Below the pieces are notes generated by a model, which was not told the origin of the DNA, searched no databases, and saw only the letters and a list, made by a program, of their open reading frames with translations. This document shows positions 1 through 8,487 of a DNA stretch of 64,000 bases, one piece after another. The DNA is from Candidatus Zymogenaceae bacterium (GTDB lineage Bacteria; Desulfobacterota; Zymogenia; Zymogenales; Zymogenaceae). The DNA lies in NCBI GenBank assembly GCA_016933535.1, contig JAFGAS010000059.1:1-64000 (forward strand), given 5' to 3'. The first letter of the stretch is position 1, and every line of letters starts with the position of its first letter. The position numbers and the translations under genes are program-made.

Positions 1-1
1 C

Positions 2-88
2 AACTGGCTCAACGCCCTGTTCGGATACGAGGAGGCCAAGGCCCGCATCACAAAGATCGTCGGCGCCCAGGGACCGGAAAAGAAATAA
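2..88 (+). CDS. C-terminal end of an unidentified protein (cut by window edge)
   Basis: The second forward frame is open from the window edge to a TAA at 86-88 and gives 28 residues ending in G-P-E-K-K. The peptide is helical and charged, with a G-Y-E-E-A-K-A-R-I stretch. Too little is visible to name a family. It is accepted as coding because the frame is open from the first base with GC-rich third positions like its neighbours, and because a plausible ribosome-binding site and a new gene follow within 30 bases. Confidence 0.5.
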   Translation, partial: NWLNALFGYEEAKARITKIVGAQGPEKK

Positions 89-116
89 AGGGGAAAGACC
101 TTCTTGAGGGGGAGCC

Positions 117-503
117 ATAACCGACAAGAAGATAATCGCGTCGTATCTCGCGGTACTTTTTTTCCACGTCGCCCACGTCTTCGAGGAGACGTGGGGGCAC
201 TTCTTTTTGCTGGATCGAATGGATGAGGGGCTGTACCTTTTGACCAACCTGATTCTTTTTTCGATACCGCTGGTCGTCTTCTCTGTAATACTGGCGGGGA
301 GACGATTCGGCTACATTCTCGGGATCATCTATGCCGCCTTTATGGTGCTCAACGGGCTGGGGCAAAATGCCGCCGTAATCGTGACCGGCTCCTATTTTGG
401 GGGGTTTTCGGGATCGCTTTCGGGGATCGGCCTGATCATTGTCGGCGTACCTGCCGCCTTCTATCTGAAAAAGAGACTGCCGGCGCCCGGGAGTCGAGCG
501 TGA
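117..503 (+). CDS. HXXEE-type small membrane protein, possible AUA start
   Basis: The frame is open from 108 to the TGA at 501-503. Its first hydrophobic segment contains H-V-F-E-E (174-188), the motif that names the HXXEE family of small integral membrane proteins, and two or three more hydrophobic helices follow. The only standard start codon in frame is TTG at 207, which would delete the H-V-F-E-E motif. The best start by context is ATA at 117, four to five bases after a purine-rich GAGGGGGAG. That gives 128 residues, starting I/M-T-D-K-K and then the helix. Either AUA is used for initiation or one base differs from an ancestral ATG. Family function is unknown. The family call rests on motif and topology only. 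Confidence 0.55.
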   Translation: MTDKKIIASYLAVLFFHVAHVFEETWGHFFLLDRMDEGLYLLTNLILFSIPLVVFSVILAGRRFGYILGIIYAAFMVLNGLGQNAAVIVTGSYFGGFSGSLSGIGLIIVGVPAAFYLKKRLPAPGSRA

Positions 504-569
504 GTGGTATCGTCAAATCAGTCGATGGACAGAGTCGCGTCGGCCCCGTCGATAGGGATTGCTAATTTT

Positions 570-1232
570 ATGAAAAGAGAAGAAATAAAGACGGACAACG
601 GCCTCGACAAGGAATTCGAAACCTTCGGCGATGCCGAGCGGAAGATATTGGTGGCGGCCGTGGAGGTCTTCGCCCAGAAGGGGTTCGACGGGGCGCGGAC
701 CGACGAGATCGCATCCCGGGCGGGCGTCAACAAGGCGATGATCTACTACTACTTCCATTCAAAGGAAAAGCTCTATACGATCATCGTCGAGACAATATTC
801 GCAAGGGTCTCCTTCATCCTCGGCACGCACCTCTCCCTGGTCGACATGAACGCTCCCGAACAGGGAATTCATTCCTTTATCAACAACTATATCGATTTCA
901 TCTATAGTCATCGCATCTTTGTGAAGGTCATGTTGTGGGACCTTGCCCGTGGGGGCACGATCATCGCACGGGTCGTGGGCAGGGTCCTGCGCGATAAAAC
1001 CGATCAGATCAGGGCGATCTTTGAGCAGGCCACGCGGGAGGGCTACCTTCGCCCCGTTGATCCAAAACACCTGTTTGTCAGCATTATCGGCATGGTCGTA
1101 TTTTTCTTTTTTGCCGAGCCCGTTGTCCGTGTCATCTGGGGCGAAGAGCCGATCACGCCCGAGCACATTGCCGAAAGAAAAAAAGAGATAGGCGACCTTA
1201 TTATCCATGGAATTTTACCGAAGCAGGGGTAG
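570..1232 (+). CDS. TetR/AcrR-family transcriptional regulator
   Basis: This is a DNA-binding repressor of the TetR class, about 220 residues. The N-terminal helix-turn-helix reads T-R/D-E-I-A-S-R-A-G-V-N-K followed by the very typical M-I-Y-Y-Y-F-H-S-K-E-K-L-Y. The all-helical remainder is the ligand and dimer domain, with a hydrophobic patch V-V-F-F-F-F-A. An ATG at 570 starts just ahead of the conserved domain; in-frame GTG 504 and ATG 528 would add poorly conserved residues and are less likely. Only 3 bases separate it from the HlyD gene, so it most likely heads, and autoregulates, the exporter operon 1236-7402. The inducer is unknown. Confidence 0.88.
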   Translation: MKREEIKTDNGLDKEFETFGDAERKILVAAVEVFAQKGFDGARTDEIASRAGVNKAMIYYYFHSKEKLYTIIVETIFARVSFILGTHLSLVDMNAPEQGIHSFINNYIDFIYSHRIFVKVMLWDLARGGTIIARVVGRVLRDKTDQIRAIFEQATREGYLRPVDPKHLFVSIIGMVVFFFFAEPVVRVIWGEEPITPEHIAERKKEIGDLIIHGILPKQG

Positions 1233-1235
1233 GGT

Positions 1236-2039
1236 ATGGTTGACAAGAAAAAGATCATTATACCGGTTGCGGTTGTTCTTATTGCGGCCGTCGTTGTCGT
1301 GGTTGTGCTTCTGACGAAAAACGGCAACAATAAGAATGTCATAACCGGTTCGGGGACCATCGAGGCGACCGAGGTGGACGTCAGTCCACGGCTGTCCGGC
1401 GATATCCTTTCGATCAACTACGATGAGGGCGATCCCGTGGCGGCCGGGGACCTCCTGGTCGAGATCAAGGCCGATGAGCTGCTGGCCCAGCGGATGGGCG
1501 CGGAGGCGGTGTTCATCAACGCCGAGGCAAACCTCCGTCGCGTGAAAAGCCTCTTTAATGCCGGCGGTGTTTCAAGGATGGATTACGATTCCGCCGACAC
1601 CGCCTACCGCAGCGCAAAGTCCCATCTGGACTACATCGACGCGGCCCTGGCCAACTCCACGATATATGCCCCGATAAACGGGGTGGTCCTCACCAGGAAC
1701 CTGGAGGTGGGAGAGGTCGCCTTTCCCGGGTCCCCGATACTGACCCTTGCCGACCTCTCGAAGGTCTGGATAAAGATCTACGTGAGCGAGCCGGTCGTCG
1801 GTCTCATAAAGACGGGAGGCGCCGCCTCCATCGGGGTGGATACCTGGCCGGACCGAACGTTTCCCGGAGTGGTGACCTATATTTCCGACGAGCCGGAGTT
1901 TACTCCCAAGACCGTCCAGACCAAGGAGGAGCGCACCAAGCTCGTTTTTGCCGTGAAAATAGAGCTCGACAACCCGGAGGGCCTGCTGAAGCCGGGCATG
2001 CCCGCGGATGCAGAGATCGCCGTCAATACGAAAAGGTAG
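1236..2039 (+). CDS. HlyD-family periplasmic adaptor subunit
   Basis: This is the membrane-fusion (adaptor) subunit of an ABC exporter, 267 residues. It has an N-terminal anchor (about residues 4-27, very rich in I and V). The first lipoyl half starts at G-T-I-E-A-T-E-V-D-V and includes the Y-D-E-G-D-P-V-A-A-G-D-L-L turn. A short helical hairpin follows, then the second half with I-Y-A-P-I-N-G-V-V-L and a beta-barrel domain ending near L-K-P-G-M-P-A-D-A-E-I. It is shorter than most adaptors because the coiled coil is short, as in YbhG-like proteins. The ATPase gene starts 4 bases downstream. Confidence 0.9.
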   Translation: MVDKKKIIIPVAVVLIAAVVVVVVLLTKNGNNKNVITGSGTIEATEVDVSPRLSGDILSINYDEGDPVAAGDLLVEIKADELLAQRMGAEAVFINAEANLRRVKSLFNAGGVSRMDYDSADTAYRSAKSHLDYIDAALANSTIYAPINGVVLTRNLEVGEVAFPGSPILTLADLSKVWIKIYVSEPVVGLIKTGGAASIGVDTWPDRTFPGVVTYISDEPEFTPKTVQTKEERTKLVFAVKIELDNPEGLLKPGMPADAEIAVNTKR

Positions 2040-2043
2040 CACC

Positions 2044-2967
2044 GTGAACGAGCATGCCATTCAGACAAAAGGCCTGGTCAAGAGATACGAAGCCGTCTGT
2101 GCAGTGGACGGCCTTGACCTGACGGTACAGCGCGGAGAGGTATTCGGCCTCATCGGGCCGGACGGCGCCGGCAAGACGACGACCATGCGGATGCTGGCGG
2201 GCGTGCTGAGGCCCGACGGCGGGCAGGCCCTTGTCCTCGGATCGGACGTGATCGGCAATCCTGAGCAGGTCAAGGAGAAGATCGGCTATATGTCACAGCG
2301 TTTCGGACTCTACGAAGACCTGACGGTGGCCGAAAATATCGATTTCTACGCCGATCTCTACCTTGTCGGCAGGAAAGAGAGAGAGGCCCGTTTTAAGCGC
2401 CTCATGGAATTTTCGCGCCTGGGGCCCTTTCTCGGGAGGCTGGCCGGCAAGCTCTCCGGCGGCATGAAGCAAAAGCTGGGGCTTGCCTGCGCCCTCATTC
2501 ATACGCCGGACCTGCTGTTGTTGGACGAGCCGACAAACGGAGTCGACCCGGTTTCGCGGCGGGAATTCTGGAAGATCCTCTATGACCTGCTGGCCGAGGG
2601 GGTCACGATCTTCATCTCGACGCCGTACATGGACGAGGCCGACCGCTGCCACCGGGTGGGGATCATGGAAAAGGGAAAGCTGTTGATCTCGGACACACCC
2701 GAGGGGATCAGAAAAGGGATGAAGACCAGGATTATCGAGATCAAGTGTGCAAACCCCAAGAAGGCCGTGGCCCTCCTGCAAAAAATGGAGGGAGTGGCCG
2801 ACGTCGTTTTTTTCGGCGACAAGATCCATATCTCGGTGAGGTCGCAAAAGCCCGACGAATCGTCCATCAGGAAATTCCTCGAAAAGCAGGATACCGAACC
2901 GCGGTCGGTGAGGGCGATAACGCCGTCGCTCGAAGACGTTTTTTTTGAACTGTCGGACAGACCATGA
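2044..2967 (+). CDS. ABC exporter ATPase, YbhF N-half type
   Basis: This is the ATP-binding subunit of an ABC-2 exporter, 307 residues from the GTG at 2044. Walker A G-P-D-G-A-G-K-T-T is at residues 38-46, followed by the Q-loop region Y-M-S-Q-R-F, a canonical signature L-S-G-G-M-K-Q-K-L, and Walker B L-L-L-L-D-E-P-T-N-G-V-D-P. The switch (H-loop) position reads S-T-P-Y-M-D-E-A, so the usual histidine is proline. From family knowledge this matches the N-terminal half of the fused double ATPase YbhF, whose other half is encoded here separately at 6437-7402. The stop overlaps the first permease start by 4 bases. Confidence 0.9.
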   Translation: MNEHAIQTKGLVKRYEAVCAVDGLDLTVQRGEVFGLIGPDGAGKTTTMRMLAGVLRPDGGQALVLGSDVIGNPEQVKEKIGYMSQRFGLYEDLTVAENIDFYADLYLVGRKEREARFKRLMEFSRLGPFLGRLAGKLSGGMKQKLGLACALIHTPDLLLLDEPTNGVDPVSRREFWKILYDLLAEGVTIFISTPYMDEADRCHRVGIMEKGKLLISDTPEGIRKGMKTRIIEIKCANPKKAVALLQKMEGVADVVFFGDKIHISVRSQKPDESSIRKFLEKQDTEPRSVRAITPSLEDVFFELSDRP

Positions 2968-4094
2968 AGATACGACGCATCCGGGCGGTTACCAGAAAAG
3001 AGTGGAAGCAGATCATCAGGGACACGAGGAGCCTGATGCTCTCTCTCGGCATTCCGATGCTCCTTATTGTCCTTTTTTCCTGGGCGCTGAAACTGGACGT
3101 GAGTAATATCAAGACCCTCGTCCTGGACCGGGATAAGACCTCCACGAGCCGGGCATATATCGAGCGATTCGCCCATATCGAGTACTTTAGTATCATCGGA
3201 TACACCGATAAATACAGCGAGATCATCGGGTGTATAGACGCGGGCGAGGTGAAAGCGGCCATCGTCATCCCGAAGGGTTTCGGCGCAGATCTCAAGGCCG
3301 GGCGGGGCGCCGAGGTGCAGCTGATCGCCGACGGGACTGACCCCCTGACGGCCCAGGTCCTGGTGGGGTATGTTTCGGCGATCACGGCCGTCTTTTCCCA
3401 GGAGTATATCCTCCAGGCGCTGTCCAGGGCGGGCGTTACGGTCGGGAAGACACCGCTGGATGCCCAAGTCCGGGTCTGGTTCAACCCCGAGCTTGAGAGC
3501 AAGAACTTTATCATCCCTGGGCTGATTGCCGTCATCATGATGGTCATCGCCGGCCTCCTGACATCGCTGACCATCGCCCGGGAGTGGGAACGCGGGACGA
3601 TGGAACAGCTCATCTCCACCCCCGTGAAGGTCTCGGAGCTTCTTATCGGAAAGCTCATCCCCTACGTGGAGCTGGGGCTCATCGACTTTGTCCTGGCTCT
3701 GTTGGTGGGAACGCTCATCTTCGGAGTCCCGCTCAAGGGAAGCATACTTCTCCTCTTCGTCATGACGATCGTCTTCTTGGTCGGGGCAATGTCGCTGGGC
3801 CTCCTTATCTCGATTGTCGCCAAAAAACAAGTTCTCGCGAGTCAAATGGCGATCCTGATAACTTTCTTACCTGCGTTCATTATGTCGGGTTTCGTCTTTC
3901 CGATATCAAATATGCCGTTGGTTTTAAAGGCTATCACCTACCTTGTTTCCGCCCGTTATTTCGTGACGATTCTCAAGGGGATATTCCTCAAGGGCGTCGG
4001 GGTTTCCATCCTTTGGGCAGAGGGTATTCTCCTGTTGGTCTTTACCGGCGTTATTCTCATGGCGGCGTTGAGAATATTCAAGAAGGAGCTTTAA
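2964..4094 (+). CDS. ABC-2 type permease 1 (YbhS/YbhR-like)
   Basis: This is a membrane subunit of the exporter, 376 residues. One N-terminal transmembrane helix (L-S-L-G-I-P-M-L-L-I-V-L-F) is followed by a large periplasmic domain (about residues 50-190). A C-terminal block of five helices starts at F-I-I-P-G-L-I-A-V. The cytoplasmic turn E-W-E-R-G-T-M-E-Q-L-I-S-T-P-V is the family hallmark. It starts inside the ATPase stop (ATGA) and ends 4 bases before permease 2, so translation is probably coupled. It is the most divergent of the three permeases here. Confidence 0.9.
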   Translation: MKIRRIRAVTRKEWKQIIRDTRSLMLSLGIPMLLIVLFSWALKLDVSNIKTLVLDRDKTSTSRAYIERFAHIEYFSIIGYTDKYSEIIGCIDAGEVKAAIVIPKGFGADLKAGRGAEVQLIADGTDPLTAQVLVGYVSAITAVFSQEYILQALSRAGVTVGKTPLDAQVRVWFNPELESKNFIIPGLIAVIMMVIAGLLTSLTIAREWERGTMEQLISTPVKVSELLIGKLIPYVELGLIDFVLALLVGTLIFGVPLKGSILLLFVMTIVFLVGAMSLGLLISIVAKKQVLASQMAILITFLPAFIMSGFVFPISNMPLVLKAITYLVSARYFVTILKGIFLKGVGVSILWAEGILLLVFTGVILMAALRIFKKEL

Positions 4095-4098
4095 CGGT

Positions 4099-5247
4099 AT
4101 GTGGGAACGGATCGTTCAAATCTTCAAGAAGGAGATGATACAGATCTTCCGGGATAAACGGATGCGGGCGATGGTGTTTTTGCCGCCGATAGTGCAGCTG
4201 ATCGTCTTCGGCTACGCGGCCACCACCGACGTGAAGCACATATCGCTGGCGCTCCTGGACGAGGACAGGACGACAGTCAGCCGCGATTTCGTCGAGAAAT
4301 TCGAGGCGGGGAGATACTTCTCGGTCGCGCGGTATCTGTCGTCTCCTGCTCAGGCCGACGTACTCATGGATAAAGGTGAGGTTGACGCCTTTATTTATAT
4401 CAAGAAAGGGTTTGAACAGGCCATCAAGAAGGGCGACGGCGCCGACGTACTCATCGTCGTGGACGGCACGAATTCCAACATGGCGTCGGTGACGCTGGGT
4501 TACGTCAACAGGATAGTAAACGCCTATTCCGAGGAAATACTGACCGAAAAGGTCATGCGGCTGGCGTCGCTCCGGTCGGGCTCGTCGGTCCCCGTCTTGA
4601 TAGGTCCGACCGTTCTGGTTGAGAGAACGTGGTTTAACGAAGACCTCGAGAGCCGCAACTACTTCATCCCGGGGATCGTCGCCCTCCTGCTGACCCTCAT
4701 TGCCGTCATGATGACATCCATGGCCATCGTCAAGGAGCGCGAGGTGGGGACGATGGAGCAGCTTATCGTTACCCCCATCAGGCCCATCGAGCTCATCGTC
4801 GGAAAGCTGTTACCCTTTGCCGTTATCGGGTATATCGACGTGGCCCTTATCACGGCCATCGGGACCCTCTGGTTCGGGGTGCCCCTCAAGGGGAGCATTC
4901 CGCTCCTCTTCTTCTCAACGGCCTTCTTTCTGTTGCCCGCGCTCGGGGTGGGGCTATTCATCTCGACGATATCGGCCACCCAGCAGGAGGCCATGTTGAG
5001 CACGTTTCTCTTCTTTTTCCCGGCGATGCTCATGAGCGGGTTTGTCTTTCCGATCGACTCGATGCCCCCGGCCATGCAGATTGTCACATACGCGGACCCC
5101 ATGAGGTACATGATCCACATCCTGCGCGGGATCTTCCTTAAAGGATTGGGAGTGCGCTATCTGTGGGTCGATTTCCTGGGGCTATTCGTGCTGGGTACCG
5201 TGGTGGTTGGCTTTGCCGTGATGCGCTTCAGCAAGAGGCTCAAGTAG
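4099..5247 (+). CDS. ABC-2 type permease 2
   Basis: This is the second exporter permease, 382 residues, with the same architecture: one N-terminal helix after F-R-D-K-R-M-R-A-M-V-F-L-P-P, a periplasmic domain, F-I-P-G-I-V-A-L and the turn E-R-E-V-G-T-M-E-Q-L-I-V-T-P-I. It closely resembles permease 3 along its whole length, including the shared P-I-x-x-x-E-L-I and W-F-G-V-P stretches, so the two look like a tandem duplication. A gap of 47 bases separates it from permease 3. In E. coli ybhGFSR two different permeases pair; here three are encoded. Confidence 0.9.
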   Translation: MWERIVQIFKKEMIQIFRDKRMRAMVFLPPIVQLIVFGYAATTDVKHISLALLDEDRTTVSRDFVEKFEAGRYFSVARYLSSPAQADVLMDKGEVDAFIYIKKGFEQAIKKGDGADVLIVVDGTNSNMASVTLGYVNRIVNAYSEEILTEKVMRLASLRSGSSVPVLIGPTVLVERTWFNEDLESRNYFIPGIVALLLTLIAVMMTSMAIVKEREVGTMEQLIVTPIRPIELIVGKLLPFAVIGYIDVALITAIGTLWFGVPLKGSIPLLFFSTAFFLLPALGVGLFISTISATQQEAMLSTFLFFFPAMLMSGFVFPIDSMPPAMQIVTYADPMRYMIHILRGIFLKGLGVRYLWVDFLGLFVLGTVVVGFAVMRFSKRLK

Positions 5248-5294
5248 GGGAATCGACGCAAACCGGAAAATGGACACAGCGGTGAGGAAGACCG

Positions 5295-6437
5295 ATGTTT
5301 GAGCGTATCATCCACATAGTGAGAAAAGAATTTCGGCAGATGTTCAGGGACAGAATGATGCGCTTTCTCATATTTCTTCCCCCGATCATGGAGATGCTCG
5401 TCTTCGGGTACGCCGCCTCATTTGACGTCAACAGCATCCCCACGGCGATCCTAGACGAGGATAAAACCCCGGCCAGCAGGGCATTCGTCGAGGAATTCTC
5501 CTCAAACGGTTACTTCAATTTCACCCAGTATCTTTCGTCTCCCGATCAGATTGATTCGCTCTTTGACCGCGTGGATGTAACCGTCTGCGTCTACGTCAAG
5601 AAAGGATTTGAGCGCTCGATCGGGAGCGGTACGGCGGCCGAGGTCTTAATCGTCGTGGACGGCACCGATTCGTCCAACGCATCGGTCGTGGTGGGCTATA
5701 TCACCAGGATCGTGAATTCGTATTCCGAAGACATCCTCCTGGAAAGGATCACCAAGTTTCGCGGCGTCAACCCGACGGTCCCCATTTCAGCAAACCGGGT
5801 CGATCTGATTGAGAGGACGTGGTACAACGAGGAGCTCAAGAGCCGGAACTTCTTTATCCCCGGGATCATCGCGAATATCCTGACTGTTGTCGGGATCATG
5901 ATGTCGGCAATGTCGATCGTCAAGGAGCGGGAGATCGGGACAATGGAGCAGATAATCGTTACGCCGATATCGCCGCTTGAGCTCATCATTGGGAAAATGA
6001 TACCATTGGTGGTAATCGCCTACATCGACGTCTGCCTGGTAACCGCGATTGGGACGCTCTGGTTCGGCGTCCCCTTCAAGGGTAGCTTTATCTTCCTCTT
6101 CGTGGCGGTCGCCTTCTTTTTCGCCGCAAACCTAAGCTTCGGATTGTTGATCTCGACAGTGTCGGCCACCCAGCAACAGGCGATGATGAACACGTTTCTT
6201 TACACGTTTCCCGCGATGCTTTTTTCGGGATTCGCTTTCCCTATCGAGTCAATGCCGTACGCGATTGTCCTGATCACCTATGCCAACCCGATGCGATACT
6301 TTATCGAGCTTCTCCGTGGAATATTCATCAAAGGAATGGGGCCAACACAGCTCTGGCCGAGTCTCCTGGGGCTCTTACTTATCAGCATCATCGCTCTCGC
6401 CGTAAGCGTCGCGCGCTTTCGAAAGAGGATTGCCTAA
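5295..6437 (+). CDS. ABC-2 type permease 3 (paralogue of permease 2)
   Basis: This is the third exporter permease, 380 residues. It starts at an ATG after a weak purine stretch (GAGGAAGACCG). It has an N-terminal helix, a periplasmic domain and a C-terminal membrane block beginning F-F-I-P-G-I-I-A-N. The hallmark turn is E-R-E-I-G-T-M-E-Q-I-I-V-T-P-I. It is more similar to permease 2 than to permease 1. Its TAA stop overlaps the ATG of the second ATPase by one base (TAATG). Confidence 0.9.
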   Translation: MFERIIHIVRKEFRQMFRDRMMRFLIFLPPIMEMLVFGYAASFDVNSIPTAILDEDKTPASRAFVEEFSSNGYFNFTQYLSSPDQIDSLFDRVDVTVCVYVKKGFERSIGSGTAAEVLIVVDGTDSSNASVVVGYITRIVNSYSEDILLERITKFRGVNPTVPISANRVDLIERTWYNEELKSRNFFIPGIIANILTVVGIMMSAMSIVKEREIGTMEQIIVTPISPLELIIGKMIPLVVIAYIDVCLVTAIGTLWFGVPFKGSFIFLFVAVAFFFAANLSFGLLISTVSATQQQAMMNTFLYTFPAMLFSGFAFPIESMPYAIVLITYANPMRYFIELLRGIFIKGMGPTQLWPSLLGLLLISIIALAVSVARFRKRIA

Positions 6438-7402
6438 TGGAAGATGCGGTTGTCGTAAAGGATCTTACGCGGGTCTTCGGGGATTTCGTCGCCGTTGATC
6501 GTGTCAGCTTTTCCGTGAAACGGGGGGAGATCTTCGGTTTCTTGGGGCCCAACGGCGCGGGCAAGTCGACCACCATCAGGATGCTCAACGGCATCCTGAT
6601 GCCCACGTCGGGACAGGCCCACGTCCTCGGGTTTGATATCTATACCCAGGTCGATCGGATCAAGGAGAACATCGGGTACATGTCCCAGAAGTTTTCCCTC
6701 TATGACGACCTGAAGGTGATAGAGAATATCGAGTTTTACGGCGGCATCTATCAGGTTGCCAAACAGAAGAGGCAGCAGAGATACGAATGGGCCCTCAGGA
6801 TGGCGGGACTGACCGATAAACGTGAGGCGATAACCGGGGCGCTGGCGGTGGGATGGAAACAGCGCCTGGCCCTCGGGTGCGCCCTGCTGCACGAGCCGCA
6901 GGTCCTTTTTTTGGATGAGCCGACCAGCGGGGTCGATCCGAAATCACGGCGGGACTTCTGGGACCTGATCGGGGAGATCGCCGACCGGGGAACAACGGTC
7001 TTTGTGACGACCCACTACATGGACGAGGCCGAGCACTGCGATCGTCTCGGCCTTATCTACCGGGCCAGGCTCATCACCATCGGCACGCCCGAAGAGCTCA
7101 AGTACGGCTCGATGCCCGGTACCGTGGTCGAGGTGGAGGCGTCCGACCCCGTGAGGGCGGCCGACCTTGTCCGAAATGTGAATGGGGTGCTGGAAGCGGC
7201 GGTCTTCGGGGCCAACCTGCACGTGGTCGTCCGCGATAAAAAGGAAGGGATCCGTACGATCTCCCGGGTCCTTGCCGGCGCCGCAATCGAGGTCACCTCG
7301 ATCCGCCCCATCGAGCCGTCGCTCGAAGACGTCTTCGTCTCCCTTATCCGCAGCGAGGACCTCGCCGACGAAAACGGCGCGCGCGATGCTGCAGGTTCCT
7401 AA
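6437..7402 (+). CDS. ABC exporter ATPase, YbhF C-half type
   Basis: This is the second ATP-binding subunit, 321 residues. Walker A G-P-N-G-A-G-K-S-T is at residues 37-45, with Q-loop Y-M-S-Q-K-F, Walker B V-L-F-L-D-E-P-T-S-G-V-D-P and an intact switch histidine in T-T-H-Y-M-D-E-A. The signature motif is degenerate: A-L-A-V-G-W-K-Q-R-L in place of L-S-G-G-Q. This is the mirror image of the partner at 2044-2967, which keeps the signature but lacks the switch histidine. The C-terminal tail is like that of other drug-type ABC-2 ATPases. It ends the exporter operon, and a convergent operon follows 28 bases later. Confidence 0.9.
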   Translation: MEDAVVVKDLTRVFGDFVAVDRVSFSVKRGEIFGFLGPNGAGKSTTIRMLNGILMPTSGQAHVLGFDIYTQVDRIKENIGYMSQKFSLYDDLKVIENIEFYGGIYQVAKQKRQQRYEWALRMAGLTDKREAITGALAVGWKQRLALGCALLHEPQVLFLDEPTSGVDPKSRRDFWDLIGEIADRGTTVFVTTHYMDEAEHCDRLGLIYRARLITIGTPEELKYGSMPGTVVEVEASDPVRAADLVRNVNGVLEAAVFGANLHVVVRDKKEGIRTISRVLAGAAIEVTSIRPIEPSLEDVFVSLIRSEDLADENGARDAAGS

Positions 7403-7430
7403 TACTATGGCTTTTCCGGAAGGACCGTCC

Positions 7431-7850
7431 TCAGCGCCGGGATTCGGCCTTTAAAAACGCACAGAAGGCGTCCGCCTGCTGTTTTGCCTGCCGCTCTATG
7501 GGGTTTCCCGCGTAGCCCCGCCTCAGATGGTGCCAAACATATGTTATCGACATCCGTATCGGCCCCATTTGGCGCCACTGGACCACGTGGAACATCTCTT
7601 CGGCCATGATACGGGGGTTCGTGAGGACGAGTTCTGCCCCCCGGCGGATATTGACGTTGTTTCCGATGACGACGGCCGAATAATGGAAGGGAACGATATA
7701 GGGGAGGATACCGTCCCGGCGGAAGCGGACGGCCGAGAGATCGGAGCCGAAGAAGGCGCCGATGGAACGGATAAGCGCCTCGTTACCGACCGAGGGGATT
7801 CCGGCTCCCCACAGGCGGTCTCGCATTCGGATGAAGAAACCCTTGGGCAC
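7431..7850 (-). CDS. DUF4157-like small protein, degenerate metalloprotease motif
   Basis: This protein has 139 residues and a GTG start whose G is shared with the TAG stop of the gene before it. The core I-R-R-G-A-E-L-V-L-T-N-P-R-I followed by A-E-E-M-F-H-V-V-Q-W resembles DUF4157 and related gluzincin-like domains, which carry H-E-x-x-H-x-x-Q. Here the first histidine of that motif is glutamate (E-E-M-F-H). A downstream N-P-I-E-R-Q-A supplies the glutamate that acts as third metal ligand in such enzymes. It may be an inactive relative or use a different ligand set. No signal peptide is seen. Function is unknown. Confidence 0.6.
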   Translation of the reverse strand: MPKGFFIRMRDRLWGAGIPSVGNEALIRSIGAFFGSDLSAVRFRRDGILPYIVPFHYSAVVIGNNVNIRRGAELVLTNPRIMAEEMFHVVQWRQMGPIRMSITYVWHHLRRGYAGNPIERQAKQQADAFCAFLKAESRR

Positions 7851-8428
7851 TAATTTTGCCTTCCCTCGATAACTGCCAGCAGCATCGCCGCGGCGGTCCC
7901 GAGCCGGCGGTCAAGCCTGCGGCCCGTGTCCATCCCGAAATCGATATCCATCTGATAGACGAACGGATTGAACCTTTGTTTGCAGACGGCCACGCGGGTA
8001 TCGCCGACGGCCATGTCGTAATCCTGCGGCAGCAGGGCGCCGAATATCATGAGGCGCAGCAGGGCCCGCCCGATGCTGTCTTCCCACAGCCTCCCGATGG
8101 GCCGATCGTTTTCGTCCAGCACGTCCCATTCGTCGCGCACCATGGATTTGAGCCCTTTACGGCGCAACGCCCCGACTTTCCGGCCTTCGGCGGGATCGAT
8201 GACGTCGTAGGCGGCGTAAAAATCGATGATCGTGCGCGCCTTGATGAGCAAAATCTCCCGCGTCTTTGCCTCGTCGCCGTAAACGCGGATGTCCTCTTTA
8301 AACTTGAGCAGCTTCTGCTCGACGTAGAGGACCAACATCCCCTGGGGATTATAGAGGCGCAGTTTTCCCGTCAGCGCGAAGAACTGCCGCTTGAGCAGGT
8401 AAGAGTCGAAGTGGAAGGAGGGATCCAT
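7850..8428 (-). CDS. LURP-one-related / tubby-like conserved protein
   Basis: This protein has 192 residues and begins with the conserved Y-L-L-K-R-Q-F-F-A-L-T-G-K-L-R-L-Y-N-P stretch. K-L-L-K-F-K-E-D-I-R-V-Y, the D-F-Y-A-A-Y-D-V-I-D segment and V-G-A-L-R-R-K-G-L-K-S follow. These strand-rich blocks match the LURP-one/scramblase-like beta-barrel fold found in many bacteria as a cytosolic protein of unknown role. A hydrophobic C-terminal half contains A-L-L-R-L-M-I-F-G-A-L-L. It overlaps the next gene by one base. The family assignment is from pattern memory. Confidence 0.65.
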   Translation of the reverse strand: MDPSFHFDSYLLKRQFFALTGKLRLYNPQGMLVLYVEQKLLKFKEDIRVYGDEAKTREILLIKARTIIDFYAAYDVIDPAEGRKVGALRRKGLKSMVRDEWDVLDENDRPIGRLWEDSIGRALLRLMIFGALLPQDYDMAVGDTRVAVCKQRFNPFVYQMDIDFGMDTGRRLDRRLGTAAAMLLAVIEGRQN

Positions 8429-8487
8429 GGCTTATTCCTTCATTACCGATGATAAATAGTGGTCTTTCCTATTGAGGGACCGTGCCG

